Counted from the first letter of the stretch, positions 18,236-26,772 are shown. The stretch: 64,000 nt of DNA from Gammaproteobacteria bacterium (GCA_018661465.1 JABJIC010000015.1:148174-212173); one strand, 5' to 3'. The notes: generated by a model not told the origin, from the letters alone. Made by a program: numbers and translations.

Positions 18236-19396
18236 ATGAAGGCTCGAAGCAACCCTTACATACTTTGTGCACTGGCCCTGGTTCTTGCAAGTTGCCAGCA
18301 AGCTCCGCCACCCCCTCCGCCAAAACCAGAGCCAATTAATCCAGTTGGTGAGGTTTCTTTAATTCGAGCCGACGAAGCGCCTACTGAAGATCTCCTATTT
18401 GATATTGGCGTCATGGTGTTTACGGCTGAGAACAGAGCCGGCGCTAGAGCGGAACTAGGGGACTGGATCTTTGATGAAATTATTCAGAAGGAAACCATGT
18501 TCCTTCCCCATCTCTTGAAAGATACTTTGGAAGAATCCAATCAGTGGGGAGCCATCCGCGTTCTCCCTGATACTGATCCCTCTATGGATTTATTGGTATC
18601 AGGCGCCATTCTGAATTCCGATGGTCATGATCTTCAGCTTCAGGTAAAGGCTGAGGATAGTACGGGCCGTGTCTGGTTCGACAAAATATATTCCGATGCT
18701 GCAGTTGCTGAAGACTATCCGGAAGCCACAAGATTTGGCGCGGGAAACCGATTCGATGCAATCAACTTCGTAGATCCCTATGAAGACCTTTATGAAAAAA
18801 TTGCCAACGATTTACTTGAATACCGAGAGCTGCAACCACCGCTTGAATTACAAAACATAAATCTGGTGGCTGACCTGGCTTATGCCATCGACCTCGCTCC
18901 CGAGTCTTTCTCCGACACCCTCAGTACCGATGAGCAGGGGTACATGAAGGTGAATATTCTGCCGGCTGAAAATGATCCAATGATTGCCCGCGTAGCGGAC
19001 ATGCGATACAGACATCATTTGTTTATCGATACTGTGGATGAGTATTACCAAACTCTCTACGACGATATTCAACCGGCCTATGTGTTATGGAGAAGATATT
19101 CCATCGATCAAATTCTCGAAGAAGAAGCAGCATTACTCGATGCTGCAACAAATGACTATGGCCGCTCCAATGGCTTTCTTTCTCTTAGCCAGCGCTATGA
19201 TCGCTACAAGTGGAGCAAGATCTTTGAGCAGGAATTTACTCTACTTGCCTCTGGGTTTAACAACGAAACTGCTCCGGCTATTTTGGAACTCAATGAACAG
19301 GTCCATGGATTGAACGGAACCATGGAGCAACAATACAGACAGTGGCGAGGGATTTTACGAAGACTCTTCGAGCTGGAAACCGGAATAGAGAACTAA
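18236..19396 (+). CDS. Lipoprotein with possible LpoB/CsgG-like N-terminal domain
   Basis: 386 residues from ATG at 18236. The lipobox is LALVLASC, followed by a proline run typical of outer-membrane lipoprotein tethers. Residues ~45-160 (FDIGVMVF, MFLPHLLKDTLEESNQWGAIRVLP, DLLVSGAILNSDGHDLQLQVKAEDSTGRVW) resemble the alternating strand-helix layout of LpoB/CsgG-like domains; this is a pattern match by eye. The C-terminal half is helix-rich (Tyr, Arg, Glu) and unlike anything I recognise. Coupled to the upstream exported protein gene, it probably acts with it at the cell envelope. Confidence 0.72.
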   Translation: MKARSNPYILCALALVLASCQQAPPPPPPKPEPINPVGEVSLIRADEAPTEDLLFDIGVMVFTAENRAGARAELGDWIFDEIIQKETMFLPHLLKDTLEESNQWGAIRVLPDTDPSMDLLVSGAILNSDGHDLQLQVKAEDSTGRVWFDKIYSDAAVAEDYPEATRFGAGNRFDAINFVDPYEDLYEKIANDLLEYRELQPPLELQNINLVADLAYAIDLAPESFSDTLSTDEQGYMKVNILPAENDPMIARVADMRYRHHLFIDTVDEYYQTLYDDIQPAYVLWRRYSIDQILEEEAALLDAATNDYGRSNGFLSLSQRYDRYKWSKIFEQEFTLLASGFNNETAPAILELNEQVHGLNGTMEQQYRQWRGILRRLFELETGIEN

Positions 19397-19401
19397 CATT
19401 C

Positions 19402-19488
19402 CTAAATATTGACGATTATCGCCCAACTGATGAGCGCTATAATGATGGGTGCCACCATCAGAATTACCATTAGCTTAATACGAGTCAT
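19402..19488 (-). CDS. Predicted 28-residue single-span membrane peptide
   Basis: Small open frame ATG to TAG: a basic start (MTRIK) and one hydrophobic helix (LMVILMVAPIIIALISWAIIV). A GGAG ribosome site stands six bases before the ATG. It lies convergent to the lipoprotein gene, six bases from its stop. Such features fit real small membrane proteins, but a chance frame cannot be excluded without conservation. Confidence 0.4.
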   Translation of the reverse strand: MTRIKLMVILMVAPIIIALISWAIIVNI

Positions 19489-19604
19489 TTCGAGCTCCAG
19501 AGGGGTCGAGCTCCCATCCTAGCACTTTTGAATGAGGCTTAAGTAAGCGTATACTCGATAGCCATAGCATTTTAAAAGAATAAAATAAGAAAGAGGTGTT
19601 ATTC

Positions 19605-20147
19605 ATGTCCGAAGAACAAACCGCTAATAAATCCAAACGTCGCAATATTATTATCGCCGCTGCTGCTTCAATTACCATAGCGGCGATCGCCGGCTTCATG
19701 ATCTATTCCTCAATCTGCCCCTGTGATCGCACACCGGGTGGGTTTCTATTAGGAGACAGGGCCGAAGAACCTGTTACTGACTGGACATTTGCCAACGATG
19801 TCGCACTTTGCCAGTTACAAATTTATGCCGGCATTCGTCCCCATGCCATTAATTTGAATTGCATGTCCACACCAGAGGGCGAACTCTATTTGAGCTGCTC
19901 CGTTTGCACTTCCAAGTATTGGGCAGGCAAGGTTGGCTCGAATGAATACGGAGTTATGCGTTTGGAAGGAGTCACCTATCCGGTTAGGCTGAATCGAGAA
20001 ACCGATGACGCAGCCATGGACAGAGCCTGGGCATCACGAATCACCAAGCTGCAGACTCATGGAGGTGGACAGTTTAATCCTGTGCCAGCACTCGATGCAG
20101 AACGACCAGGGCATTGGTGGACCTTTCGAGTGACCTCAGATACTTAA
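19605..20147 (+). CDS. N-terminally anchored periplasmic protein of unknown function
   Basis: 180 residues from ATG at 19605 (AGAGG eight bases upstream); a start three codons earlier is possible. After a charged 15-residue start there is one membrane helix (IIIAAAASITIAAIAGFMIYS), then a periplasmic domain with six Cys (ICPC, ALCQ, LNCMS, LSCSVCTS). The domain is not one I recognise. A strong hairpin terminator follows at 20215-20250. Confidence 0.7.
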   Translation: MSEEQTANKSKRRNIIIAAAASITIAAIAGFMIYSSICPCDRTPGGFLLGDRAEEPVTDWTFANDVALCQLQIYAGIRPHAINLNCMSTPEGELYLSCSVCTSKYWAGKVGSNEYGVMRLEGVTYPVRLNRETDDAAMDRAWASRITKLQTHGGGQFNPVPALDAERPGHWWTFRVTSDT

Positions 20148-20214
20148 GAGCTCAAACTTGTAGAGATTGCGAATACATGTCCAAGACGGTTGTGAGCTAT
20201 TAAAGAGCTCCAAT

Positions 20215-20250
20215 AAAAAGGCGAAGAACCTGAGGGTTCTTCGCCTTTTT
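20215..20250. terminator. Strong bidirectional intrinsic terminator
   Basis: Perfect 16-bp stem (AAAAAGGCGAAGAACC / GGTTCTTCGCCTTTTT) with a TGAG loop. The A-run and T-run on its two flanks let it end transcription from both the upstream plus-strand gene (stop at 20147) and the minus-strand hydrolase gene ending at 20290. Confidence 0.93.
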
Positions 20251-20289
20251 GCATTCCTGCCTTTAAAACAAACTCTCTAAGCCTGCATT

Positions 20290-21168
20290 TTAAGCCAAAG
20301 CAGTCTCAAACAGATTGAGCAATCGGCTCCAGGCACGTTCGGCCTGGGCCTCGTGATAAGCCTGAGAATCCGGCGGACACCAGCCGTGAAGAGTACCTTC
20401 ATAGACTTCGATCTCCGCAGATAACCCCGCGGACGCATAGGATTCCCGCAGAGTTTCCTTGGCCTGAGGATCATTCTCATCGTCGTTCGCCGCAACACAG
20501 TGGAGCATGCTGGCGGTGGTGTTGGGAATTAGAAGATGAGGGCTATTGTCTGCATCAGTTGCAAGCCCGCCGCCATGGAAAGTTCCTCCAGCGCCCATTC
20601 GCGAAGGCACCGCAGCTACTGTACGCATTACCATTGGACCGCCCATGCAGTATCCGGTTGTGCCGATCTTGCGAGAGGTATCTACTTCAGATTGTCTGTC
20701 CAGCCATGCCACCATGGCTCTGGCATCGGTGAAATGAGTGGTTTCATTCAGGTTGCGAGCCATTGGTAATACAATATTTCTAATTTCCGGATTTCCGAAG
20801 CTTGCACCCTCACCCACTACAGGAGAACGAGCATCGCGATAGAAAGGATTAACTACCAGTACCGAGTAACCTGACTGAGCCAGGCGTTTGCCCATCGCTC
20901 TAAAGGCAGGTCGCAGGCCGAGAATATCGGGCCATACGATAACCGCTGGATGAGTGCCGCTTGAAGGTCGTACGTAGTAGCAATCGGCTACGCCGTCTGA
21001 AGTAGTCACTTCAACATCAGACTCTGTAACGTCCTGAGCATTGGCTACCGGAGGAAGCAACATGGCTAAGCCTACCGCAGCTGAAATCTTGCCAAATTTA
21101 CGCCGGGTCATCCCGCCCTGCTCTTTCAGAAATTCTTCAACATCTTTTTGGGTATCCAGATCACACAT
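20290..21168 (-). CDS. Dienelactone hydrolase family protein with Tat-like signal
   Basis: 292 residues from ATG at 21168, chosen for the GAGGA site seven bases before it. The nucleophile is Cys in TTGYCMGGPMVM; the acid lies in CVAANDDENDP and the His in GTLHGWCPPD, the Cys-Asp-His triad of dienelactone hydrolases. A 20-residue N-terminal extension precedes TRRKFGKISAAVGLAMLLPPVANA, a twin-arginine signal, so the enzyme is probably exported folded. The family hydrolyses lactones and esters; the substrate is unknown. It ends at the shared terminator. Confidence 0.88.
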   Translation of the reverse strand: MCDLDTQKDVEEFLKEQGGMTRRKFGKISAAVGLAMLLPPVANAQDVTESDVEVTTSDGVADCYYVRPSSGTHPAVIVWPDILGLRPAFRAMGKRLAQSGYSVLVVNPFYRDARSPVVGEGASFGNPEIRNIVLPMARNLNETTHFTDARAMVAWLDRQSEVDTSRKIGTTGYCMGGPMVMRTVAAVPSRMGAGGTFHGGGLATDADNSPHLLIPNTTASMLHCVAANDDENDPQAKETLRESYASAGLSAEIEVYEGTLHGWCPPDSQAYHEAQAERAWSRLLNLFETALA

Positions 21169-21375
21169 AGAGTCCTCCTCGAGCCCCCGACGGAGCATAA
21201 ATTTATATTATTCTTCTCTCTGGAATATGAGAGTATTTGGGACTGAGGAAAAACACAATAATAAAAGCCAGTTAGTTACGCATAATCGCTGAAACGACTG
21301 CCTTGGCCACGGATTGCAATACGCTCTTGGCAGTTAGTCTTACACGCTACTTTTACACCACTACAGGTTAAGCCT

Positions 21376-22509
21376 ATGTCCCGTTCATCACGACGCCGCT
21401 TTATCAAGACAGCTATGGGGACCGCAGCACTGGCCTCTCTACCTTCTCTGGCATTCGGACAAGCAAACGCCATGCGAGTTGCGACCATAGCCGGGACCGG
21501 TGTCGCCGGATATGAGCCGGAAGGATCCCGTGGCGCCAATGCCGCAGTAGCGCCTATTAATAATCCCTATGGGATTGTGATCGGGCCAGATCGCGCCCTG
21601 TATTTCTGCGAAGTTGATACCGGTCGCACGCGTCGACTGAACCTGGAAAATAATCGTCTGATGACCTATGCAGGAAATGGTATCAGCGTTTATACCGGTG
21701 AAGCCTCCCTCGCCACTCAAACATCTTTCGCAGCTCCTCATGAGATTCGCTTCGACGAGATGGGTAATCTTTATATTGTCGAACGCGACGGTCATTCTGT
21801 TCGACGAGTGGCTGCCAGAACCGGATTTGTTTCAAGAGTAGCTGGCACCGGTCGCCCCGGATTCGAAGGTGACGGAAAGTCTTCGGTGATTGCACTGCTT
21901 AGGCAGCCCCACAGCATCGCATTCGATGCTGATGGAAACTTACTGATCTGCGATATTGGTAATCAACGCCTGCGAAGTGTTAGCCGGGAAACAGGCAATA
22001 TTAGTACGCTGTCTGGAACCGGCGAACGATTGCCCACACCGGATAATGCAGAACTCAGCGGAACTCCACTTCTAGGTCCTCGCTCCATCGACACCGACAA
22101 TGACGGTAATGCCTATCTTGTCCTGCGCGAGGGCAACGCGGTTTTCAAACTGGACATCCGTGGCAATCGCTTACAAAGAATCGCCGGCACTGGTGAGAAA
22201 GGCTATAGCGGTGATGGCGGTTCTGCGATGGACGCCACCTTCAATGGCCCCAAAGGCATAGCCTATTCCCGTAGTGATAATAGTTTGTATATTGTCGATA
22301 CCGAAAACCATGTGATTCGCAAGATGTCCCTTGCTACTGGTTTGATTGAGACGGTGCTGGGAACAGGCGAGCGCGGGGATGGCCCCGATGGCAATCCACT
22401 CCTGTGTAAACTCAATCGCCCACACGGTGTTTGCGTTGATATTGGTGTGGTGTATGTCACCGACAGCGAGAACCATCGAGTACGAGCTATTTCGAGGCTT
22501 TCTGTGTGA
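21376..22509 (+). CDS. Tat-exported NHL-repeat propeller protein
   Basis: 377 residues. It begins with a twin-arginine signal (SRRRFIKTAMGTAALASLPSLAFGQ). The remainder is a series of NHL-type blades: INNPYGIVIGPDRALYFCEV, PHEIRFDEMGNLYIVERDGHSVRRV, QPHSIAFDADGNLLICDIGNQRLR, FNGPKGIAYSRSDNSLYIVDTENHVIRKM, RPHGVCVDIGVVYVTDSENHRVRAI, each followed by a GTGE/GTGR turn. It is divergent from the dienelactone hydrolase-like gene (gap ~207 bp). No enzyme activity can be assigned. Confidence 0.83.
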   Translation: MSRSSRRRFIKTAMGTAALASLPSLAFGQANAMRVATIAGTGVAGYEPEGSRGANAAVAPINNPYGIVIGPDRALYFCEVDTGRTRRLNLENNRLMTYAGNGISVYTGEASLATQTSFAAPHEIRFDEMGNLYIVERDGHSVRRVAARTGFVSRVAGTGRPGFEGDGKSSVIALLRQPHSIAFDADGNLLICDIGNQRLRSVSRETGNISTLSGTGERLPTPDNAELSGTPLLGPRSIDTDNDGNAYLVLREGNAVFKLDIRGNRLQRIAGTGEKGYSGDGGSAMDATFNGPKGIAYSRSDNSLYIVDTENHVIRKMSLATGLIETVLGTGERGDGPDGNPLLCKLNRPHGVCVDIGVVYVTDSENHRVRAISRLSV

Positions 22510-22533
22510 GTTGGCTAGACAAGCAATTGATGA

Positions 22534-22701
22534 ATCACAAATAAGGAAAATACTTTTCACAATATTATTGGTTCTGAGTCCGCTATTTTCAGCGAGTTAA
22601 CTTATGAATTAGTTGCTGCAGATCAACTACAAATAAAACTGCGACTGAGACAATCCGATGGTAAGGTGAGCATTGAAGTGTTTAATCTATATAGAGATTG
22701 A
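22534..22701 (+). pseudogene. 55-codon open stretch without a start codon, possible gene remnant
   Basis: Between the NHL gene and the DUF4404-like gene an open frame reads TFHNIIGSESAIFSELTYEL then LVAADQLQIKLRLRQSDGKV and a short tail before TGA. The amino acid mix looks protein-like, but there is no ATG, GTG or TTG in frame and the frame is closed just upstream by TGA at 22531-22533. It could be the tail of a decayed gene or chance. Confidence 0.25.
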
Positions 22702-22778
22702 ACAACTGGAAATTGGGCAGCCAAAATTCAGACACTTAGTCTTTAAAGAAAGAGCATCGAAAGAAAAAGGAGTAGTAC

Positions 22779-23042
22779 GTGAGCGAAGAACGAATATTGG
22801 AACTGCTAAAAGAATTGCATCAGGAATTGAAAGGCACTGAAGGCCTGAGTGAAGAATTGGCAGGTACAGTTCAGAAACTGGAAGCGGATATCGCCGATGC
22901 AGTTAACCCCGATGTCGACACCAGCGAAAACACAATTCTGGATGATGCCATTGCCCTGGAAGCGGTGTTCGCCGTAAGTCACCCTGTTGCTGAAAAGCTG
23001 ATCCGGGATGTAATCAATACACTGAGTCGAATTGGTATATAG
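22779..23042 (+). CDS. DUF4404-like small protein
   Basis: 87 residues with a GTG start; AAGGAG lies six bases upstream. It is acidic and helical (SEERILELLKELHQELKGTE, LAGTVQKLEADIADAV, VAEKLIRDVINTLSRIGI), matching the short DUF4404 proteins of Gammaproteobacteria in size and start. Function unknown; probably cytosolic. It converges on a minus-strand anchored protein gene with only three bases between. Confidence 0.7.
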   Translation: MSEERILELLKELHQELKGTEGLSEELAGTVQKLEADIADAVNPDVDTSENTILDDAIALEAVFAVSHPVAEKLIRDVINTLSRIGI

Positions 23043-23045
23043 CTA

Positions 23046-23465
23046 CTAATTCATTGGGTGCAGTTCCACAGGAATTGCCCCTTCTCGGCTTCCCGCCACC
23101 ACACCAACGACTTGATCCCCCCAGGTATACTTCTCGCGCATTAGCTGATTTATCAGCTCGCTTTTCTCTGGCCTGTCTTCTGTCGTATATCGGCGAGTCT
23201 CTCCGTTGCGAGTCAATTCGATAGACGAACTTGCCTCGATTCGACTATACCAACCCGAACCATCAGCACCTGTGCGCAGGTATTGGAATCCATCGTCGTC
23301 CACCATCCATAGCCTGGTAGTTACCATTTCGCCACTAGCATCCGCGACGTGCAGCTCTACGACTTCCACTCGCTCCGACGCAATCTGGGTAATGCCTAGA
23401 ATCGCGATGACTACTATCAGTAATCCAGCAACACAGAAAAGCACAATTTTCACAAATTTGTTCAT
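23046..23465 (-). CDS. Membrane-anchored protein of unknown function
   Basis: 139 residues: an N-terminal helix (IVLFCVAGLLIVVIAILGITQIA) and a periplasmic domain (VEVVELHVADASGEMVTTRLWMVDDDGFQYLRTG, GSGWYSRIEASSSIEL, TRRYTTEDRPEKSELINQLMREKYTWGD). The ending is like short split-barrel-type proteins that carry nitroreductase-like or F420-related folds, but this is not firm. GGGAG stands six bases before ATG. It is divergent from the MarR gene and shares with it the dyad at 23502-23530, so it is a likely MarR target. Confidence 0.7.
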   Translation of the reverse strand: MNKFVKIVLFCVAGLLIVVIAILGITQIASERVEVVELHVADASGEMVTTRLWMVDDDGFQYLRTGADGSGWYSRIEASSSIELTRNGETRRYTTEDRPEKSELINQLMREKYTWGDQVVGVVAGSREGAIPVELHPMN

Positions 23466-23501
23466 CAGCTAACTCCCTAAACTGCCTTGGCAATGAAAAC
23501 A

Positions 23502-23530
23502 CTTTAACATTAAACTATTTAATATTAAAG
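23502..23530. promoter_or_regulatory. Near-perfect dyad, probable MarR operator
   Basis: 13-bp arms CTTTAACATTAAA and TTTAATATTAAAG, one mismatch, three-base centre. The right arm is itself a palindrome. It sits between the divergent anchored-protein and MarR genes and overlaps the expected -35 region of the TATAAT box at 23541, as expected for autorepression. Confidence 0.7.
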
Positions 23531-23540
23531 CTTTTTGCCT

Positions 23541-23546
23541 TATAAT
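23541..23546 (+). promoter_or_regulatory. Consensus -10 box (TATAAT) of the MarR gene
   Basis: A perfect TATAAT lies 21 bases before the first ATG and 11 bases after the dyad. No good -35 hexamer is present; the dyad occupies its place. Confidence 0.5.
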
Positions 23547-23566
23547 GCCCAAACGCACAGCAGCCA

Positions 23567-24043
23567 ATGGGTATAGCCATGAATGACCGACCTAAACAAG
23601 CGCCCGATCCCTCAATAGTTTTCAATTTTTTAACTGAAGTGGGCATAATTTCCCAGCTTTCCACCAGCCTGTTTGAACGAGCCTTGCCCGATGGGCTTAC
23701 CAGTTCGCAGTTTTCCGTACTCAACTGGTTCAGCCGCGTTGACAATGAAGCTTCTCCCGGCCGACTGGCCGCCGCATTCCAGGTCACTGCAGGCGCTATG
23801 ACAAATACTCTGAAGAAGCTGGAGGCCAAAGGTTTGGTGACCATCGAGCCGGATGCTACTAGTGGCCGACAGAAGAAGGTCACCCGCACGATAAAGGGTG
23901 AAGAAACACGGAATCGGGCTATTGGGGCAGCGGCTCCGGTTTTCGAAGAATTTGCATTGCTCTTCGGCGAAACAGAAATCCCGCAGCAACTTCCGGTTTT
24001 GCAGAAAATGAGAAAGCATCTCGATGAACGTCGTTACTCTTGA
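23567..24043 (+). CDS. MarR family transcriptional regulator
   Basis: 158 residues (154 if the second ATG at 23579 is used). The winged helix-turn-helix is clear: LTSSQFSVLNWFSRVDNEASPGRLAAAFQVTAGAMTNTLKKLEAKGLVTIEPDATSGRQKKVTRTIKG, with the beta-wing DATSGRQKKV. N- and C-terminal helices form the dimer interface. Length is typical of MarR proteins. The dyad upstream suggests autoregulation together with control of the divergent anchored protein. Confidence 0.92.
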   Translation: MGIAMNDRPKQAPDPSIVFNFLTEVGIISQLSTSLFERALPDGLTSSQFSVLNWFSRVDNEASPGRLAAAFQVTAGAMTNTLKKLEAKGLVTIEPDATSGRQKKVTRTIKGEETRNRAIGAAAPVFEEFALLFGETEIPQQLPVLQKMRKHLDERRYS

Positions 24044-24183
24044 TAAGTTAATAGAACACGGCCCGCAGCCCTTAAAAGTACCCTGGTCTCATCTTGTGGT
24101 GCAAAAGAGGCTAATGCACTAATATGGCCCATCAACACAGCTAGCAAATAAAAACAATCAGTACAGAAATACTGGGAATCGCC

Positions 24184-25440
24184 ATGACTCTTTCAAATGA
24201 TACGCAGACTAATACCCGAACCGGAACTACAACAGCACTGATTGCTATTGTTTCAGCTTCACTACTCGCCCTGCTCGCCGCTTGCAGTGAACCCACATCA
24301 GAGCCTGCTCCCCCTGAATTAAGTTTTGCAGAATCTTTCCAGACCCAACTCATTCAGGCTCAGCCTGGTGACGTAATTAGTGTTCCGGCCGGTATTCATG
24401 AATTCAATCGCAGCCTATCTCTTACTGTGCCAGGTGTCACAATTAGAGGCGCAGGCATGGATCAGTCTATTCTGTCTTTCAAGAATCAGGTTCAAGGCGC
24501 AGAAGGACTGTTGGTAAGCGGTGATGATTTCACCATCGAAGATATCGCCATCGAAGACACGGTTGGCGATGCCTTGAAGATCAATCAGAGCACAAATGTT
24601 GTAGTGCGAAGAGTTCGAACTGAATGGACTCGCGGCGCCCATACTGATAACGGCGCTTACGGAATTTACCCAGTACAAACAAGCAATGTATTGATTGAAG
24701 GCTCGGTGGCGATTGGCGCATCCGATGCCGGAATCTATGTCGGCCAATCTAATCAGATTATCGTTCGGAATTCCCGCGCGGAATACAATGTGGCGGGAAT
24801 AGAAATCGAAAACTCTACGTATGCTGATGTCTATGACAATGTAGCTACAAACAACACCGGCGGAATTCTAATATTCGATCTACCAAACCTACCCGTCCAG
24901 GGCGGTCAGGCAACTCGGGTTTTTAATAATCAAATATTCGAAAACAATACCGAAAACTTTGCACCAATAGGGAACATTGTCGCCAATGTTCCGGCCGGTA
25001 CTGGGCTACTAATTCTTGCCAACGACAATATTGAAGTATTCGAGAACAGCTTTGCTGACAACAACAGTGTAAACATTATGATTTATAGCTTCACACTGGG
25101 CGGCAGAACAATAGAAGACCAAAACTACGACCCCTTCCCGGAGCAGATATATATCCATGACAATGAATTTGTCGGTGGCGGCACTGTGCCTGCCCATGCT
25201 CTGTTAAAAACATGGCATGCCGTAACCGAGGAAAATTCTCCGGACGTGGTTTGGGGTGGACTGATGAAGGAAGGTGGAAGTATAGAGAATCTAATCTGCC
25301 TAGGTGAAGGCAGCGACACTAGTTTTCTCAATCTAAAAGGCGGATTGGACTCAAACGATTTCAGTTACGATACTGCCGATCATCAGTGCAGTCTGCCCAG
25401 ATTATCGGAAATATCTTTTGAATTTAAAGCCGGGGATTAA
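24184..25440 (+). CDS. Parallel beta-helix repeat lipoprotein
   Basis: 418 residues. The signal peptide ends in a lipobox (LLALLAACSEP). The body is a right-handed beta-helix: TIRGAGMDQSILSF, FTIEDIAIEDTVGDALKI, VVRRVRTEWT, YPVQTSNVLIEGSVAIGASDAGIYVGQSNQIIVRNSRAEYNVAGIEIENSTYADVYDNVATNNTGGILIFD. This layout matches the family of parallel beta-helix proteins found in Bacteroidetes and Gammaproteobacteria that often accompany cytochrome c proteins. Whether it binds polysaccharide is not known. Confidence 0.83.
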   Translation: MTLSNDTQTNTRTGTTTALIAIVSASLLALLAACSEPTSEPAPPELSFAESFQTQLIQAQPGDVISVPAGIHEFNRSLSLTVPGVTIRGAGMDQSILSFKNQVQGAEGLLVSGDDFTIEDIAIEDTVGDALKINQSTNVVVRRVRTEWTRGAHTDNGAYGIYPVQTSNVLIEGSVAIGASDAGIYVGQSNQIIVRNSRAEYNVAGIEIENSTYADVYDNVATNNTGGILIFDLPNLPVQGGQATRVFNNQIFENNTENFAPIGNIVANVPAGTGLLILANDNIEVFENSFADNNSVNIMIYSFTLGGRTIEDQNYDPFPEQIYIHDNEFVGGGTVPAHALLKTWHAVTEENSPDVVWGGLMKEGGSIENLICLGEGSDTSFLNLKGGLDSNDFSYDTADHQCSLPRLSEISFEFKAGD

Positions 25441-25501
25441 TACCCCCCTGGCTCTGCATCACTTGATCCAACCTAAAAGATCCACTATTGGACGAACGAA
25501 G

Positions 25502-26113
25502 ATGATGAAGCCGTTGAAGATTGGCTTACTGGTGGTCGGCGTCCTCATGGCGGGGACACTCTTGACACTGCGAGTGACCGGACTGGCGCCGGGACATCCC
25601 AGTGCAGAGGAATATGTCAGCGCCAGCCGGTCGGCTAGGCCGGGATTGTGGTTGACGGGGGAGGTTGTCCATGAGGCGGTTACGAATTGGGACTGGGTCG
25701 ACCAGTTCAGTGACGCCTTCAGCGAGAATGCAACCGAACTTGAGACTCGTACCTGGTACGGTGTCCCCCATTCCGTCACGGTCCTACTGGTTCCGCGTGG
25801 AGACAAACTCTACCTGCAGTCGAGTGCGCAAACATTTAGATTGAACAAGGAGTTTCCCTACGGCAAGGCGTGGTGGCGAAACGTCGAGCGCGATCCGCGT
25901 GTGCGCCTGAAGATTGGTGGAAAGATCTACGAAATGACGGTGGTATTGATCCAAGACCAGGCCGAGGTTGCCCGATTGCGAGGGGGGAGAGACGCTATAG
26001 TGAAAGAGATGGCTGCCGGCGGGAACGAATACGTCACTGAGGAGTGGCACTATTGGCGCGTTTACCAGCGAAACGTGCCGGAATATGGGTCAGGGTCTAC
26101 AGCTGTTCTATAG
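25502..26113 (+). CDS. Membrane-anchored protein with split-barrel-like (nitroreductase/F420-type) domain
   Basis: 203 residues from ATG at 25502 (an upstream in-frame ATG overlaps the previous gene). One N-terminal helix (IGLLVVGVLMAGTLLTLRV) precedes a domain ending in FPYGKAWWRNVERDPRVRLKIGGKIYEMTVVLIQD, much like the 'PxWWRNLxxDPxVxVxxGGxxY' signature of DUF385/deazaflavin-dependent nitroreductase and PPOX-type split barrels. The base composition is visibly GC-richer than genes on either side, a sign of transfer. A 24-bp motif follows its stop (26143-26166). Confidence 0.68.
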   Translation: MMKPLKIGLLVVGVLMAGTLLTLRVTGLAPGHPSAEEYVSASRSARPGLWLTGEVVHEAVTNWDWVDQFSDAFSENATELETRTWYGVPHSVTVLLVPRGDKLYLQSSAQTFRLNKEFPYGKAWWRNVERDPRVRLKIGGKIYEMTVVLIQDQAEVARLRGGRDAIVKEMAAGGNEYVTEEWHYWRVYQRNVPEYGSGSTAVL

Positions 26114-26142
26114 ACTTTATTGAACTTCAGGTAAATAAACAG

Positions 26143-26166
26143 TTCGCTCCTGGCCGAATGCAGTCA
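26143..26166 (+). repeat. Intergenic motif, copy A
   Basis: Core TGGCCGAATGCAGTC, preceded by TTCGCTCC; 38 bases after a stop codon to the core. It resembles copies at 26843 and 27693, each also just 3' of a gene. Confidence 0.4.
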
Positions 26167-26268
26167 CTGGAAAAGAAGATACAATTAAACAAAATAAGTA
26201 TCTCGAAAAAGTAAATAGAATACATAGCAACAGATTTAGTTTGTATTCATCGACACTGAGGATTTGCA

Positions 26269-26772
26269 ATGAATAAGCGAAAGCTCGCTGGAATCTTGAT
26301 CGCAATGGTGCTGCTGGCCGGAGTGTTAGGCTGGTTGTTCACGGCCCCGTACCTCGGCAATACGGGACTTGCTCGTACGCCTGGTGTAATCATTGGAGGT
26401 ACACCAACTCCACCACTGGAGGACTTCTCCCCGCTCAATGAACGCTTTCCGGGCCCTATACGCATGAAGCAAGCTGGGTTTCCACCGTTTGTTACCTATG
26501 TATCTTGGGTGGGCACTCCTGATGGTGTAATTACAGCCACCCATCCGGACGGCGCATTATGGGCGCAGCACGTGAGAGACTACGGCGGTGATGGATGGCT
26601 GAGAATTGGCGAAGCGACTTACGCGATGGAGGCCATCGAAATTTTCGGTGACGAGCGCATCACCATGATGGAGCAGTGGGCAGCCATGGCGGGAATAACG
26701 ATAGATGATTCAATTTATGAGGGGGCAGAACCACTCCGTAATTGGGAGGTCTTTTTCTGGAAGGCTAGATAA
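26269..26772 (+). CDS. Membrane-anchored protein, possibly related to the preceding gene's family
   Basis: 167 residues with a GAGGA site six bases before ATG. N-terminal helix (LAGILIAMVLLAGVLGWLF), then a periplasmic domain: FVTYVSWVGTPDGVITATH, GALWAQHVRDYGGDGWLRIGEATYAMEAIEIF. The LWAQHVRD..GWLRIGEATYAMEAIEI stretch matches in spacing the WWRNVERD..RLKIGGKIYEMTVVLI stretch of the gene before it, which suggests a distant common fold. Function unknown. Confidence 0.65.
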   Translation: MNKRKLAGILIAMVLLAGVLGWLFTAPYLGNTGLARTPGVIIGGTPTPPLEDFSPLNERFPGPIRMKQAGFPPFVTYVSWVGTPDGVITATHPDGALWAQHVRDYGGDGWLRIGEATYAMEAIEIFGDERITMMEQWAAMAGITIDDSIYEGAEPLRNWEVFFWKAR

